Shown here piece by piece: positions 46,446-57,929 of a stretch of DNA of 64,000 nucleotides. The position numbers and the translations under genes were made by a program. Where the stretch lies: the NCBI GenBank assembly GCA_947247005.1, contig OX365948.1, positions 53,737,401 to 53,801,400 of the forward strand. The letters are read 5' to 3'. The DNA comes from Spisula solida. Lineage: Eukaryota; Mollusca; Bivalvia; Venerida; Mactridae. The notes beneath the pieces were generated by a model. That model was not told the origin of the DNA and made no database searches. It saw only the letters and a list, made by a program, of their open reading frames with translations. Within the stretch, counting starts at the first letter, position 1; the number at the start of each line of letters is the position of its first letter.

Positions 46446-46673
46446 GGTACTGTTTTATCAAAGGACTTACGGAAATCATAAACTTACCATCAAATTTAAA
46501 TTTGTTTACAAATATAAAGTGTGGTAAACGGAGCTGCAATACTAATAATGATTGTTAATGAACTCCTACAAACCATATCCATCACCAATTTGCAGTTGTT
46601 AAAGAATCATAACGAATTTTAATTTGAGCGTAACTTTAAGATTTTCGTAACTGCTTTGATGAAACAGTACCCA
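46446..46673. mobile_element. MITE 'TTTTATCAAAGCACTTACG', uninterrupted copy
   Basis: TACTGTTTTATCAAAGGACT at the left, complement of GTAACTGCTTTGATGAAACA at the right. It serves as the empty-site comparison for the nested insertion at 14641. It ends 70 bases before TMEM234 exon 5. Confidence 0.85.
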
Positions 46674-46743
46674 GACCCCTGGTTTTAGATTGATCATTTT
46701 AATGCTATATACACGTACATTCATCGTTGTTGGTTTTTTTCAG

Positions 46744-46811
46744 GAACAGTTATGGGTATGCTGTTGGTGGTTGTTGGGGTAACATTGTGTGTACTGGATC
46801 GAATTACATGA
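46744..46811 (+). CDS. TMEM234: TMEM234 exon 5 (last helix and stop)
   Basis: Acceptor TTTTTTTCAG, entering in phase 1. It encodes the final helix TVMGMLLVVVGVTLCVLDRI, then T and TGA. The family ends near here; the human protein has a longer polar tail. Confidence 0.93.
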
Positions 46812-46877
46812 AATATATGGAACACGACAATTGTACAAATTGTTCTTGTTTGTGGATGTGTTCTGGTAGTTACCCAG

Positions 46878-47280
46878 TATGTCTCCCACATATGGTGGGG
46901 TAGACATATCGATTTAATGCAGGACGTCTGTCTGAACGGATGTCCGTCTGTCGGCCTGTCCGGACGGATATGACAAAGTTTGTCTGTGCTTGTTCTCCTT
47001 AACCACTGGGCCGATTTCACTGAAACTTCACATACATACTAAGTACCAGGCCTAGCTGTGCATATTGTCTGGAATGATGTTGGATGTTTTTTGCGGGAGT
47101 TATGGCCCTTTGTAGGAGACATAAAAATCCTTAAAGTTATAAGATTAATGGCGTATGATAATAGAGGCTGTGCAAATTTTGTAATCATGTGTATCGGAAA
47201 ACTTGCAGACTTCTTTTAGTACTTAAATCTTATTTGTGAACGTTCAAGAAGACGAGGTCTGTGACATGAAAAGTGTTAAT
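46878..47280. mobile_element. 'tgtctccc' interspersed repeat in the TMEM234 3' region
   Basis: TATGTCTCCCACATATGGTG, then a CCGTCTGTCGGCCTGTCCGG run, GGGCCGATTTCACTGAAACT and later degenerate sequence. The opening and the ACTGGGCCGATTTC segment are typical of a molluscan repeat family. Confidence 0.55.
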
Positions 47281-47357
47281 AATAATACATGTACCCATGA
47301 TGCATCTTGTTTGGAAACAGACCATGGTCTAATTCAGTATTTTGTGACTTGATATAC

Positions 47358-47376
47358 AATAAAAACTTGAAATAAA
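47358..47376 (+). promoter_or_regulatory. Candidate polyadenylation signals of TMEM234
   Basis: AATAAA at 47358-47363 and again at 47371-47376, 550-565 bases past the stop codon, followed by a GT-rich stretch (tgtgtatgtttg). This is the classic layout of an animal 3' end. The 3' untranslated region would include a copy of the repeat at 46878-47280. Confidence 0.55.
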
Positions 47377-47483
47377 TATTGTGTATGTTTGTACAGCGAG
47401 TTGTTTTTAACCCTGTAAGTCCCAATATTGAATGCGACCTAGATTTTACAAAGAATACCCTTGTAACCAAGATTCATAAAGAA

Positions 47484-47742
47484 CAAGAGATGTTTGTAAA
47501 ACACATATGCCCCCATAGCAGCCCAATAGTCAGAAATGGTGAAGGTCGCACTGACCTTGCCCTTTTGACTTCAAAATCGATAGGGGTCATCTACTCATGT
47601 TGCTGACTAACCTTCATGTAAAGTTTGAAGATCCTAGGTCAAAGCGTTTGAGTTATTGAATGGAAACCATTTTATACGACCGACAGACAGAAAGACATGT
47701 GCAAAGCAACATACATCCTCATCAAAGATGAGGGGCATAATT
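47484..47742 (+). mobile_element. 'atgtttgtaaaacatgtatgcccc' element, single monomer
   Basis: CAAGAGATGTTTGTAAAACA start, one monomer, then CGACCGACAGACAGAAAGAC and CATCAAAGATGAGGGGCATAA. Confidence 0.85.
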
Positions 47743-47959
47743 AAAGATAAGGTCAAAATTCTCACCTTTTGTGTGTTCTCAAGGTTAGCGCACTTGCTGT
47801 CTAATCCAGTGACCAGGGGTCAAATACATGTGGAAGCACTTGTATGCCCTTCATGTTTCAGCAGAAAGCTGACTGGCTTATAAAGGCTATGCTCGGCATT
47901 TAGGTTTTTCTATGATATGACGTAGAGGAAATAAAACAATAACTCCTTTAAAATTTCAA

Positions 47960-48540
47960 AGTGTTTTATTAAAATTATAGCTATGAATTTACTAAGCAGA
48001 TAAAACATTTCATGTACACATTACACAGTACCACATATTATCTTCCAACGGTGTCAAAATGATAAATTATGATGTAGATATACAATATGTAAGGAAGTAT
48101 ATTTCTAATGACCTTGGAAACATCAAGTATTTCAAGGTCATAAAAACCCTTTTCTGGGCAGATACCATGTAGGCAGTATATTTCTAATGACCTTGGAAAC
48201 TTCACAAAGTATTTCTAGGTCATAGAAACCTACCAGAATTAAGCAGAATACTTTTGTAACAGCCATATAGAGGGTAAAATTAACATAATAACCAGTATGC
48301 CCAATAGTTTATAACAGGAGAGAGAATTTAAATATATTAGTGATAGTTCTTACAATATAATGAAACATACAACTTGGTTTATACAATATACTTACTTACA
48401 CTAACACAGTTATACTGCCAAAATAAATTTGTAAAACAAACAAAACATTGTGGGTTACATTAGTAACAAGTTTTACATTCGTAAACTAAAGTCCTATTAT
48501 ACAACATAGCATTTCAATGTATGGGTAACAACGATCAAAT
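47960..48540. other. Stretch left of the 27-bp array
   Basis: TTTCTAATGACCTTGGAAAC occurs twice (48100, 48180). Possibly the distal 3' untranslated region of the 4.1-like gene (TTTATT at 47965-47970 reads AATAAA on the minus strand), but this is speculative. Confidence 0.35.
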
Positions 48541-48544
48541 ATCG

Positions 48545-48885
48545 AGCATGTGTAACGACCCTCGGATATCCGGCACATGTAATGACCCTCAGATATCCGG
48601 CACATGTAACGACCCTTAGATATCTGGCATATGCTAAGACCCTCAGATATCCGGCACATGTAACGACCCTTAGATATCCGGCATATGTAACAGCCCTCAG
48701 ATATCTGGCACATGTAACGATCCTCAGATATCCGGCACATGTAACAACCCTTAGATATCCGGCACATGTAACGACCCTCAGATATCCGGCACATGTAATG
48801 ACCCTCAGATATCCTGCACATGTAACGACCCTCAGATATCCGGCACGTGTAACGACCCTCAGATATCCGGCACGGTTATCGTGTT
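48545..48885. repeat. 27-bp minisatellite (CAGATATCCGGCACATGTAA type)
   Basis: About 13 units of CAGATATCCGGCACATGTAA plus CGACCCT. Frames of 111-162 codons through it on both strands are artefacts of the 27-base period. Confidence 0.95.
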
Positions 48886-49148
48886 GTAATACCCATACTC
48901 TGCCAGGTAACAGGCAACGAATACAATGGATAACATTATACATGTAATGGTAATATTTATGACAGCATGGTGAAACAGAATGCATTACTGGACATACAAA
49001 TTACACATGGCTTCCTAGCAAGCTAAAGACTTCACCACAATGTTGACAACAGACTAAGATTCTTGTATCAAGTGACCAGTTTCACAACCAATTATATATA
49101 ACATTCAGTATCTTCAAACACATTTTAACGCTGTAAAGAATATAACAC

Positions 49149-49406
49149 CAGGCCACGATCTCCAGAAGCATTTTGTGTACAAATCTCATCTCAAATTGAG
49201 ATTTTACTCAAATCAGAGACAAGAGTTTGAGACAAATCTGAAGTTGGGAGCTCTAGAAATTTTACTGTTATAAACTCAGAATAATGTTTCTATTTTGTGC
49301 TACCAATTTTGAGGCCAGTCTCTCATGGAAATTTACTCAAAGATAAATGACAATTATTGAGATGAGATTTAACTCAGAGTGAGATGCTGCGGGAGATCTG
49401 GGCCTG
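49149..49406. mobile_element. Fold-back MITE 'CAGGCCCGATCTCCCGAAGC', copy 2
   Basis: CAGGCCACGATCTCCAGAAGC to GAGATGCTGCGGGAGATCTG then GGCCTG. Confidence 0.85.
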
Positions 49407-50095
49407 GTTAAGTTAAGTAATCAATATCTCCTTCACATTCCTAATTCACAAACATTTCAACACTGAAACTCTGACTTAAGACTTAAATGTGCCAAAAAAT
49501 ATATTTCAATTGACTGAAAATTGATTTTGTTATCTAAGGGATCAAACGAAATTTTGTTGGTATAATCGCTATTACCTATTGTAAGCATATGCAAATTTAT
49601 ATTCAAATCAATAGATTTATAACATCATTCAAATCAAAAGAACATTTAACAAACATTTATAAGTTTACGTCATTGTATCTGTCCTAAATTATTTGTGAAT
49701 TAGATCCCAAATTCTATGAAATTTTGCTTGAATACATGATAATAATAGTTTTAATAAGTCTAATTAAAGTGTTACTGTCCATGACGATGTACCCAGAGCT
49801 GTCACATGATCAAGTATTTTTCACTTTCATTTGGCTGGAAAAAATACACCAAATTGTCAAGCATTAAGCTTCAGGATAAATTTACAAAGGTTTTTTAACA
49901 AATAAAAAGCTGATAAGCTGTGATCTGTATATAAAAGCCAAAATAAAACATAAAAAAACATTTTTATGCACAAAATAATTAAAAAGATAAAATATGTGTA
50001 AAATAAGTATTACAGTAAGTACACCTAGCCAAATTTATTCGACCTATCTACCGGCATTTAATATTTTCACTAACGCAGAATGAAGCTAATTGAAT
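49407..50095. other. Unannotated AT-rich stretch
   Basis: No coding or repeat structure recognised. Confidence 0.5.
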
Positions 50096-50096
50096 C

Positions 50097-50376
50097 TACG
50101 AGGGATGATCTATATAACAAGAAAATAACATGTAATGGCAAAGTTATAAGCATTTTCTCGTTATGTATTGATCATCCCTCATGTACAGTAAATTAAAATA
50201 CGAGGGACGATCAATATATAACAAGAAAATAACATGCAATGGCTAAGTTATAAGTATTTTCTCGTTGTTTATTGATTATCCCTCATATAAGTTATGAGGG
50301 ATGATCAAGAAAATAACATGTAATGGCAAAGTTATAAGCATTTTCTCTTTATATATTGATCATCCCTCGTTTACAG
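50097..50376. mobile_element. Three tandem palindromic MITE units
   Basis: Units at about 50097-50184, 50197-50288 and 50291-50376. Each is a hairpin: (T)ACGAGGGATGATC...AACAAGAAAATAAC, a 20-base centre with ATGGCAAAGTTATAAG, then the complement ending GATCATCCCTCRT. TA steps flank each unit. Confidence 0.85.
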
Positions 50377-50809
50377 TAAAATCATTACCTTTTAATACCG
50401 GTAAGTCACAAAACAAAGCTCTTCTAAATAAAAATATATATGGTATACAAATTCCCTATCACAACCTTTCCATTCAAAATGAAGATAATAAAGTATAAAT
50501 ACAAGAGGTTCAATCCAATATTATGTTAACATATTGAATGTCTATGATTTATATACAGCATGAGTAAGGTCACATCTGTAGTAAATGGATCAACTGATAT
50601 CATCATATTATACTGAAATCATTGTGAATTATTTCTCGCCTGTCTGGTAGAATAGTGTGATAGTGCTCCTATGATAGAACGAAGAAGTCATCAATTTTCT
50701 GCTAGAAACATTCATTTGTTTCATATATAAATTATGTTTAAATGTTACACACATTATAACCGAATATTCTGATTCTATGGCAAACTTTTCTGACTCGTGT
50801 ATGAAATGT

Positions 50810-51075
50810 GTGACTGACCCGGGACACAAAGCATGTCCGTAATTGACCCGAGACACGAAGCATGTTCATAATTGACCCAAGTCACGAAGCATGTCTGTAA
50901 TTGACCAGAGTCAAGAAGCATGTCTGTAATTGACCCGAGACTTGTCATAATTGACCCGAGTCACGAAGCATGTCCGTAATTGACCCAAGTCAAGAAACAT
51001 GTCTGTAATTGACCCGAATCACAAGGCATATCCATATTTGACCCGAGACACAATGCATGTCTATACATGACGGGT
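50810..51075. repeat. 29-bp minisatellite (AATTGACCCGAGTCACGAAG type)
   Basis: About nine units of AATTGACCCGAGTCACGAAG plus CATGTCCGT, one shortened. Confidence 0.93.
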
Positions 51076-51279
51076 AATGTTCTTCTACCAGCTTTAACAC
51101 ACACTATCATCATTTACCATTTGATCATCACACATTTCACCTGGTAGCTTATAATAAATTCATACATAGCATATGAGAGCACTTTCTATAAAACATTCCA
51201 AGCCATCCCAAAGCAATGTCGTCCAATAAGTGATTTCTTTTTTCTCTATTTACAAGTGTTATATAATGAAAGCTAATGA

Positions 51280-51365
51280 TGTGATGGAAGTTAAAGATGA
51301 TGTCACTATGACAACTGATGACATCACAATGAAAATTGATGATGTCACAATGACAATTCAAAATG
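51280..51365. repeat. Short tandem repeat (GATGTCACAATGACAATTGA type)
   Basis: Four degenerate units of about 21-24 bases. Confidence 0.7.
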
Positions 51366-51714
51366 ATTGGTTGTCCCCATGGAAACATGAGAATGTACAG
51401 GCACTCATTGGTGGCTTATAATCTTGTCACTGTTCGAAAGCCCATGAAAACTTGAGATATTGCATCTGGTTTACTAAATAGTTGCTGCAGTCTGAAAGTA
51501 GATATATTACATCGATTAAATAGAATCACAGTGTATGAACAAGTCAACTTCTGGTCATCGCAATAAGTCATACATGTTGAAATGTATAGTCTCCCAATAA
51601 GGCATACAGTGATTAGGTTTATTCAATGTGAGAATAGTGTTTGAAGTTCCACAGGTCAATAGTATTGCAGCCATATGTAGAGTCAGTCACATTATCCTGC
51701 AGTTACCTGGAACT

Positions 51715-52140
51715 AGTATCTAATTACAATTACTGGTACACCAATGGAACTATGTTGGCATTACTATTGCAGAGCAATGACTGATACACCAATATAACTG
51801 TAGGCATTACTATTACAGATCAATTACTGATATACCGATAGAATTGTGTTGGCATTACTGTTACGCCACTAGAACTGTGTGGGCATTACTATTACAGAGC
51901 CATTACTGATATACCTATAGCATTGTGTAGGCATTACTGTTACGCCACTAGAACTGTGTTGGCATTACTATTACAGAGCCATTACTGATATACCGATAGA
52001 ATTGTGTAGGCATTACTGTTACGCCACTAGAACTGTGTTGGCATTACTATTACAGATCAATTACTGATATACCAATAGAACTATGTAGGCATTACTTTTA
52101 CAAAACTAGAACCATGTAGGCATTACTATTACATTTACCT
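51715..52140. repeat. Complex minisatellite (GTAGGCATTACTATTACAGA type)
   Basis: Units of about 37 and 47 bases alternate, giving blocks of about 85-130 bases with GCATTACTGTTACGCCACTA and ATTACTGATATACCGATAGA. Confidence 0.88.
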
Positions 52141-52144
52141 TGTT

Positions 52145-52246
52145 TCAGTTGCCATTCACCTCTTCTATTTGTCTCATACATTCTATTTTTTCTACAGACA
52201 TGTCAGGATTCATATTAGTCACTTCTTCTATAGCTGCCCTCAATAA
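52145..52246 (-). CDS. Protein 4.1 C-terminal domain, last exon with stop (H)
   Basis: 102 bases after a TTTACAG acceptor, phase 0, to a TGA stop at 52147-52145. It encodes LLRAAIEEVTNMNPDMSVEK, then IECMRQIEEVNGN. This aligns with A.AIKEAKEQHPDMSVTKVVV at the end of vertebrate 4.1 proteins. The 3' untranslated region runs leftwards into minisatellite-rich DNA; several AATAAA candidates exist (complement of 51618-51623 and 47965-47970) and I cannot choose between them. Confidence 0.94.
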   Translation of the reverse strand, partial: LLRAAIEEVTNMNPDMSVEKIECMRQIEEVNGN

Positions 52247-52249
52247 CTG

Positions 52250-52400
52250 TAAACATAAAATACACACATGTAATTTGAACCTATTTGGGACATGAAATAC
52301 ACAAATGTAATTTGAACCTATTTGGGACATGAAATACACAAATTTAATTTGAACCTATTTGAGACATGAAATACACAAATGTAATTTGAACCTATTTGTC
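52250..52400. repeat. 37-bp tandem repeat, four units
   Basis: ATACACAAATGTAATTTGAAC plus CTATTTGGGACATGAA; starts directly after the acceptor region of the last 4.1 exon. Confidence 0.93.
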
Positions 52401-52499
52401 TTCCGGCAAAGCCTCGTGTCATATCATTTTGTCCTCTCATTTTATAAAACTCCTATGTAACGAGCACTGATGCCAGGTCCTCTATCACATCACGGTTCC

Positions 52500-52735
52500 T
52501 ACTTGGGCATAATGCCCAATCCTGAAAATGAGTTACAAGTCTGTTTTGGTGCCATTTGCACCCACCATACCGCAAAACTCTTCTTTCAAACATAGTTCTT
52601 TTGTTAAATATCACCAAACGAAACCTCAAATGACCATAACTTTGTCAACTCTTTGAATTTCTTCATCAAATAACTTATTATCTGCAGAAAAGTTCATTCT
52701 CTCTAGTGCACCAAATCTGGAATGTATAGACTTAC
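52500..52735. mobile_element. MITE-like repeat ending at the donor of 4.1 exon G
   Basis: Shares TAACTTTGTCAA, TTCATCAAATAACTTATT(A/T)T, TGCAGAAAA and a terminal GGA....ATAGACTT with 62505-62760. Its last bases form or abut the exon's GTAAGT donor. Confidence 0.65.
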
Positions 52736-52828
52736 AGCATCATGGTCAAATTCATCATTATCATCACTGGTAACTGTAATCTTTCTCTCTACTCTGGTTT
52801 CAATTACACCATCTCTCTCCGTTTTATA
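52736..52828 (-). CDS. Protein 4.1 C-terminal domain, second exon (G)
   Basis: 93 bases, phase 0-0, between GATGTTTCAG and GTAAGT. It encodes YKTERDGVIETRVERKITVT followed by SDDNDEFDHDA. The ETR.E..I..T.D....DHD core is diagnostic of the 4.1 C-terminal domain. A MITE-like repeat abuts its splice donor. Confidence 0.94.
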
Positions 52829-52996
52829 CTGAAACATCATAACACATTGCAATAAATACAACCAATCACCTGTAACCAATTACTGGTAACAAACTAAATT
52901 AATTTACGAATATATCAAATACATCAATTATTTTTAAATGATTGTTTTCTGTATACTCATGAATCGTAATTACGATTTGAGTTTATAAAAAAACCA

Positions 52997-53270
52997 CAAG
53001 ACTGCGTTCAATAAACGCTTATGCCCCCTGTGGAAGCCTTGTCCATAAATAGGTCTAAGTCCAAAATTAGGTTAAGGTGAAGGTCAAAATGGGGTCAGGT
53101 GATACAGGCATGTGGAGAGTGTTCATACATAACATCCATGCAAGTATGAAAGCTTAGTAGCAAGCCATAATAATGCTAGAAGAAACGGTCAATTTGGGTT
53201 AACCAGGACGGACGGACGAACAGACAGGTGAATCACTATATGCCTCCCCATCTATCGATAGGGGGGCATA
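52997..53270 (+). mobile_element. 'caagactgcgttcaataaacgc' element, copy 3
   Basis: CAAGACTGCGTTCAATAAAC to CTATCGATAGGGGGGCATA; nearly identical in layout to copy 1. Confidence 0.87.
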
Positions 53271-54054
53271 AAAACCGAGATGTTCTGTTCCGTTCAAAAA
53301 TTTAATATGGTTAATTTTATTGCCAAACAGAGCGTTTTATAAAACTAATGTCGTTCTTTGTTAGTGCCAAGAAAATTATAAATGAAATACATGTACAGAA
53401 TATTATAAACATGCTAAAAAATTCTACAGTTTCTTTTTCAAGAAAAAAAATGAAATAAAATATATGTCATAAAATAACGAGTAACAACATGTAACTGTCC
53501 ATAGTTGATTAGCTAAGTGATTAAGCTAACTATCAGTAAATATGTCTGCTTTAATACTACACAATACACACATTAATTATCAAACACAGTATTTCACCAG
53601 TGAATAAATTAATACTATCACAATATGTACTGAAATGCTGTTGAACATTCGTGTGTATGTGTATTTATTAAGACTATAAACTGAAAATACTAACCCCACC
53701 AATCCCCCCCCAAAAAACCGTCCCCGCCCCACCCACCCAAAACAAACATGCAGTGTACACCCCCCTCCCCAACACACCCAAACAGACAAATAGTGTACAC
53801 TGTTCATGAACTTAAAATACCCGACTAGAAACAGAGAGTCATTCAGCAACGAAATTGAACTGCATGCTTGGTATTTGATTTTTAAGAAGCACTTTACATA
53901 AAGCATTAGTACAAAAACGATACACCAGCACTACCACAAATGCATCAACAATACCTGACAAAAAACCAGTGCATCAAGCAGTTGGTAGACATTAAGCAAG
54001 TTGCTATAAAATGATAGTGTCAATGCTGCATATTTATCTTTTAAAATTTGAGAA
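53271..54054. other. Unannotated stretch with a C-rich block
   Basis: 53695-53780 is C-rich (CCCACCCACCCAAAACAAAC). No exon seen. Confidence 0.5.
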
Positions 54055-54125
54055 ATAATAATAAAGACTTAATTTATAGAGGCAACACAGTTAGGCATGC
54101 CCAGTCTTCCATGTGAGCCTCTTTA
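54055..54125 (-). mobile_element. Retroposon 3'-end fragment, copy 3
   Basis: AATAATAATAAAGACTTAAT, GAGGCAACACAGTTAGGCA and GTGAGCCTC, in the order seen at 42476. The adjacent 63-codon minus frame (54091-54282) is not recognised. Confidence 0.6.
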
Positions 54126-54489
54126 ATTCCACAAAACAAGAAGTTGTCACTGACTGAGCGCTGCGCCGCTCTGCAACATTTCTTGAAAGTAAATCAGCCA
54201 AGTACTGAGAAGTGACATGTGTAACATATCGGCTAGTAACATGAGTGAAATATTGTGCGATCAAACAAAAGCAAGCTGGCAAAGTGTGTGAAAGCTTTCA
54301 TCAATCTCTCATATAAAGTGGTACATTTACAAATTGCTTTTAAAATGTCAATTAAATACTAATCAATCAAAGCGGAGATTTATCAAAAAGAAAATATATA
54401 TAAAGCCCAAGAAGTGCTAAGTAACCCAAGTATGATCAATCATAGGAACATTGTGTAGAATGAAATATGATAGAACAGGATACAGTTAG

Positions 54490-55230
54490 TTTTCACTGGG
54501 TAATATTCTCAATAGTTCTAGCTAGCATGTGAGTTTGTATAAAACACAATTTTGAAGGAATCAAACAGTAGGCTAGGAGACTCCATAAAATATGTAGTAA
54601 ATAACACACTGTTTTGAAGGTATCAAACAGTAGGCTGGGAGACTCAATAAAATATGGGGGTCAATCAAGCACTGTTTTGAAGGAATCAAACAGAAGGCTG
54701 GGAGACTCCATTAAATATGTAGTAAATAACACACTGTTTTGAAGGTATCCGACAGTAGGCTGGGAGACTCCATAAAATATGTAGTCAATAACACACTGTT
54801 TTGGAGGTATCAAACAGTAGGCTATGAGACTCTATAAAATATGTAGTCAATAACACACTGTTTTGAAGGTATCAAACAGTAGGCTAGGAGACTCCATAAA
54901 ATATGTAGTCAATCAAGCACTGTTTTGAAGGAATTAAACAGTAGGCTAGGAGACTCCATAAAATATGTAGTCAATCAAGCACTGTTTTGAAGGAATCAAA
55001 CAGTAGGCTGGGAGACTCCATAAAATGTGGAATAACTCAAACAGTTTTGAAGGTATCCAACAGTAGGCTAGGAGACTCCATAAACTATGTAGTCAATATC
55101 ACACTGTTTTGAAGGTATCAAACAGTAGGCTGGGAGACTCTATAAAATATGTATTGAATAACACAGTTTTAAAGGTATCAAACAGTAGGCTGGGAGACTC
55201 AAATAAGATATGGAATCAATCAAGAACTTG
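54490..55230. repeat. 62-bp minisatellite (CACTGTTTTGAAGGTATCAA type)
   Basis: About 12 units of ACACTGTTTTGAAGGTATCA, AACAGTAGGCTGGGAGACTC, CATAAAATATGTAGTCAATA. Confidence 0.95.
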
Positions 55231-56130
55231 CTGATATTAGTTAGTAGCAGACATTATATATAAATTTATTCATGCTGAATGATGGGACTATGAGTATACA
55301 ATATCAATCAAGCAGTACATGCATCACACATCAAGGGGCCTATCCATGCCAATATAACAACACTACCACTCTAAACACAGTTTGTGTAAACTATACACAT
55401 ACATTAAGGGACTTCGGTCAAGGGGATTCGGTCAGTGCAACAGAAAACCCAAAATGTGCACATCTAGACCAATTTTTCGGGTGCCCAACAGATTCTTGTC
55501 AATAAGTTTGACATCCAAACAATTTTCTGTACATAAAACACTTGAGACTTAATTTTGGAGGGTAAGGCATGATTTTTCAAAGAAATGCTAGATCAAAACT
55601 TAAAATAATACCATTCCACAAATAATTATCATTTTTGCCCAAAATAAAAAAGAAATATGCCAAGAAATTATAATGTCACTTAAATTTTAAACACCATAAA
55701 TATTTCAAATAAGGAAAATTAACTCTTGCAGCTATTGATACAAAAAGAATACAAAGGTTTCTATGAAGCTCTTTGAAAAAATCTTAAGAAATAATAAAGC
55801 CAACTTACATGTACTATAAATAAGGAAATTAAATTATCATTTTTGACAAGGGTGAGAATTATTAATACATAGAAATTAACACCTTTCCACTGACTTAACT
55901 TGCACAGGTACTTAACAATGCCTTCGTAATGTGAAGTCACAATTTTTTAAAAATTTTGCTAAACACCATAAACATATATTTTTTGCATTTGTTATTTTCT
56001 TCTTTCCTCAAAAAATGTTTTGAATTTCTTAAAACAACAATGTTCTACAGATGCGCAATCAGAATGGTTACAGATATAGCAGACAAATTCTCAACCCTGT
56101 TCAATTGATTATAATACAGTTATACATGTT
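55231..56130. other. Intronic stretch of the 4.1-like gene
   Basis: AT-rich; a 77-codon frame at 55272 on the plus strand has no recognised homology. Confidence 0.5.
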
Positions 56131-56215
56131 ATAAGGAAGGGGCTAATAACACTACGTAAACTGTGTTTAGAGGGGAACTAGATGTTGATATATGTTGCGA
56201 CACCACAACCCTTAC

Positions 56216-56419
56216 TGTAGTAGTATCAATCGTCTGTGATTTAGTTGTCACTGAATGAGCGCTGATTAATATACTCTCTTCTGTCTCATACGGAACCCCG
56301 TCCTTCTCGTACGTTACCTTATGCGTCTTGGTTTCAACTATAGGTATATTGGATGTAGGTCTTGGAACATCGTTCATGTCCGGACTGTATTTGTAGGACT
56401 CAGTTCTCACCGTAACAGG
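56216..56419 (-). CDS. Protein 4.1 C-terminal domain, first exon (F)
   Basis: 204 bases, phase 0-0, between TTTTTACCCAG and GTAAGG. It encodes PVTVRTESYKYSPDMNDVPR, then IPIVETKTHKVTYEKDGVPY and SILISAHSVTTKSQTIDTTT. This matches the vertebrate 4.1 pattern (VP.V.TETKTITYE ... L.SAQTITSET..TTTT), so the homology is clear. In vertebrates this domain binds partners such as NuMA. Confidence 0.92.
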
Positions 56420-57035
56420 CTGGGTAAAAAATAGGGATGAATTGTTCTCACAGCTGTATTCAATACTTAAAGAATTCATAGAACGTCATCCAGTGAAAAC
56501 TAACTACATGTATACTAAAATTTCACCCAAACCCCCGCCCACACCACATCCTGTTGTTACATCACAGAATAACTCAACTAAATTTCAGGTCCTCAATATC
56601 CATTAACAATAAGAATCATCAAAGAAGTTGACTCTCATGTTGGTTGTAAAATAACGAGTCCGAAGTTAACTCTCATGTGCCATATTCCCCTGATTAAATG
56701 CCACGCCTGAGCGTTGTATTTTCTAAAAGAGGGGCATTCAATCAGGGGAGTCAGGCAAATAGCCGTCTACCTTACAGGTATCAGGTGTAGTTTATCAAGA
56801 AAGGGTCTCAATTACAACTTATGCAATGGCAAGCACACTAGTAGTAACAAAGCATTGGTTCTAACATAGAACTTTTTTAATGAAAGCTGCATTCTATTTA
56901 CTAGCATCAAACCTGTTAATTAAACCTGTTTTAAGTTGCATGAATGTCCCATAATGTGAAGTTATTTATAGCAGGCAGCTTGCTTTTTATATGGTTTTAA
57001 GTCCCACTGGTCAACAGTATTTCAGTCATATGGAG

Positions 57036-57232
57036 ACTACCCAGTCATAAATTAGCCTGACACCGGGTGAACCAACAGTCACTTGTTAGTTGGAACTATC
57101 CTCTATGCCGAGTTCCAAGAAAGGGAGATCTACCAATACCTTTTTACAAACTTTGGTATGTCTCCGCCTAGGTTCAAACCCAATACCTCTCGCACTTGAA
57201 GCAAGCGCTCTGCTACTAGGCTATCAAGGCAG
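57036..57232 (-). mobile_element. tRNA-derived SINE
   Basis: On the minus strand: TAGCCTAGTAGCAGAGCGC (A-box-like) and TTGGGTTTGAACCTAGG (B-box-like), then a body with ATACCAAAGTTTGTAAAAAG and ending near TGGTTCACCCGGTGTCAGGC. Related fragments lie at 10845-11180. Confidence 0.7.
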
Positions 57233-57356
57233 GCTACAGGCAGTAACAAGGAAACCCAGGTTTGGAACAGTTACCTTACATGTTACACTACATACAGTAT
57301 AGTTTCAAACTCACATTCAAAATATATACACATGTAGTCATGGTACGTATTCTGAT

Positions 57357-57546
57357 ACACTGCTTCTTAGTTTCGTCAGAGAATTGTTCCGTTTTCATAT
57401 AATATGGCTCTGACGGAACTAGAAACCAATGTAACACTCAGATGAAACTCAGGATACATAACAGTTGAGTTCCATCAGAGCATTACATTAGTTTTCAGTT
57501 CCATCAGAGCCATATGAAAACTCTCTGACGGAACTGAGAAGTGGTG
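57357..57546. mobile_element. Fold-back MITE 'CACTGCTTCTTAGTTCCGTC'
   Basis: ACACTGCTTCTTAGTTTCGT plus CAGAGA at the left and complementary TCTCTGACGGAACTGAGAAG at the right, with two further inner copies of the GGAACT motif; almost the whole element is self-complementary. Confidence 0.85.
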
Positions 57547-57548
57547 TA

Positions 57549-57722
57549 CAGTCAGATCTCGATACAACGACGCTGTTAGTTTCCAAGAAAAATGTCGTTA
57601 TAACGAATATGTCGGTATACTGAATTGCTACAAAGAGCATCTTAATAGTTTTGTCCCCAAATTTGATGTCAGTATAATGAATTTGTCAGTATATCGGATG
57701 TCGTTATAACGAGATCTGACTG
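57549..57722. mobile_element. Pogo/Tigger-like MITE (174 bp)
   Basis: CAGTCAGATCTCGATACAAC and the complement of GTTATAACGAGATCTGACTG, with TA at 57547-57548 and 57723-57724. It shares its left TA with the end of the previous MITE. Confidence 0.9.
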
Positions 57723-57929
57723 TATTGGGATTCCTACCGCGGTAGTGTTATGTCTCATTTCATGAACATGCTATTTTCTATATAACATCCACCAATCATT
57801 GCATTCTATGTGTTTGTATTTAGGAGTGATAAGATACATAGGAAGTGACAATGTAAACCAGCCTATCTGCATATACAGGGGGCGGCATTAAAACCAGTCT
57901 ATCAACAACTCAATCAGCAGATGCTGTAA

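Larger units (their letters stand above)
41030..47376 (+). other. TMEM234: TMEM234 gene (locus span)
   Basis: TMEM234 is a small four-helix membrane protein of the UPF0546/TMEM234 family, related to the drug/metabolite transporter (EamA) fold; its molecular activity is not established, and loss in zebrafish was linked to kidney filtration defects. Four exons give about 126 residues with every junction in phase and each exon hydrophobic. Conserved landmarks are WGATNPFIKRGSKG, YLVPFILNQAGS, ASSDLSLAVPITNS and GMLLVVVGVTLCV, which match the human protein segment by segment. The first few residues must come from an upstream exon; a tentative one is listed at 41030. Introns carry MITEs and SINE-like repeats; two overlapping AATAAA sites end the span. 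Confidence 0.92.

Noticed and set aside
52145..52339. 64-codon frame starting at 52339 as an independent small protein
   Set aside because: Its first half is the 37-bp tandem repeat in the intron; the coding part begins at the splice acceptor at 52246.
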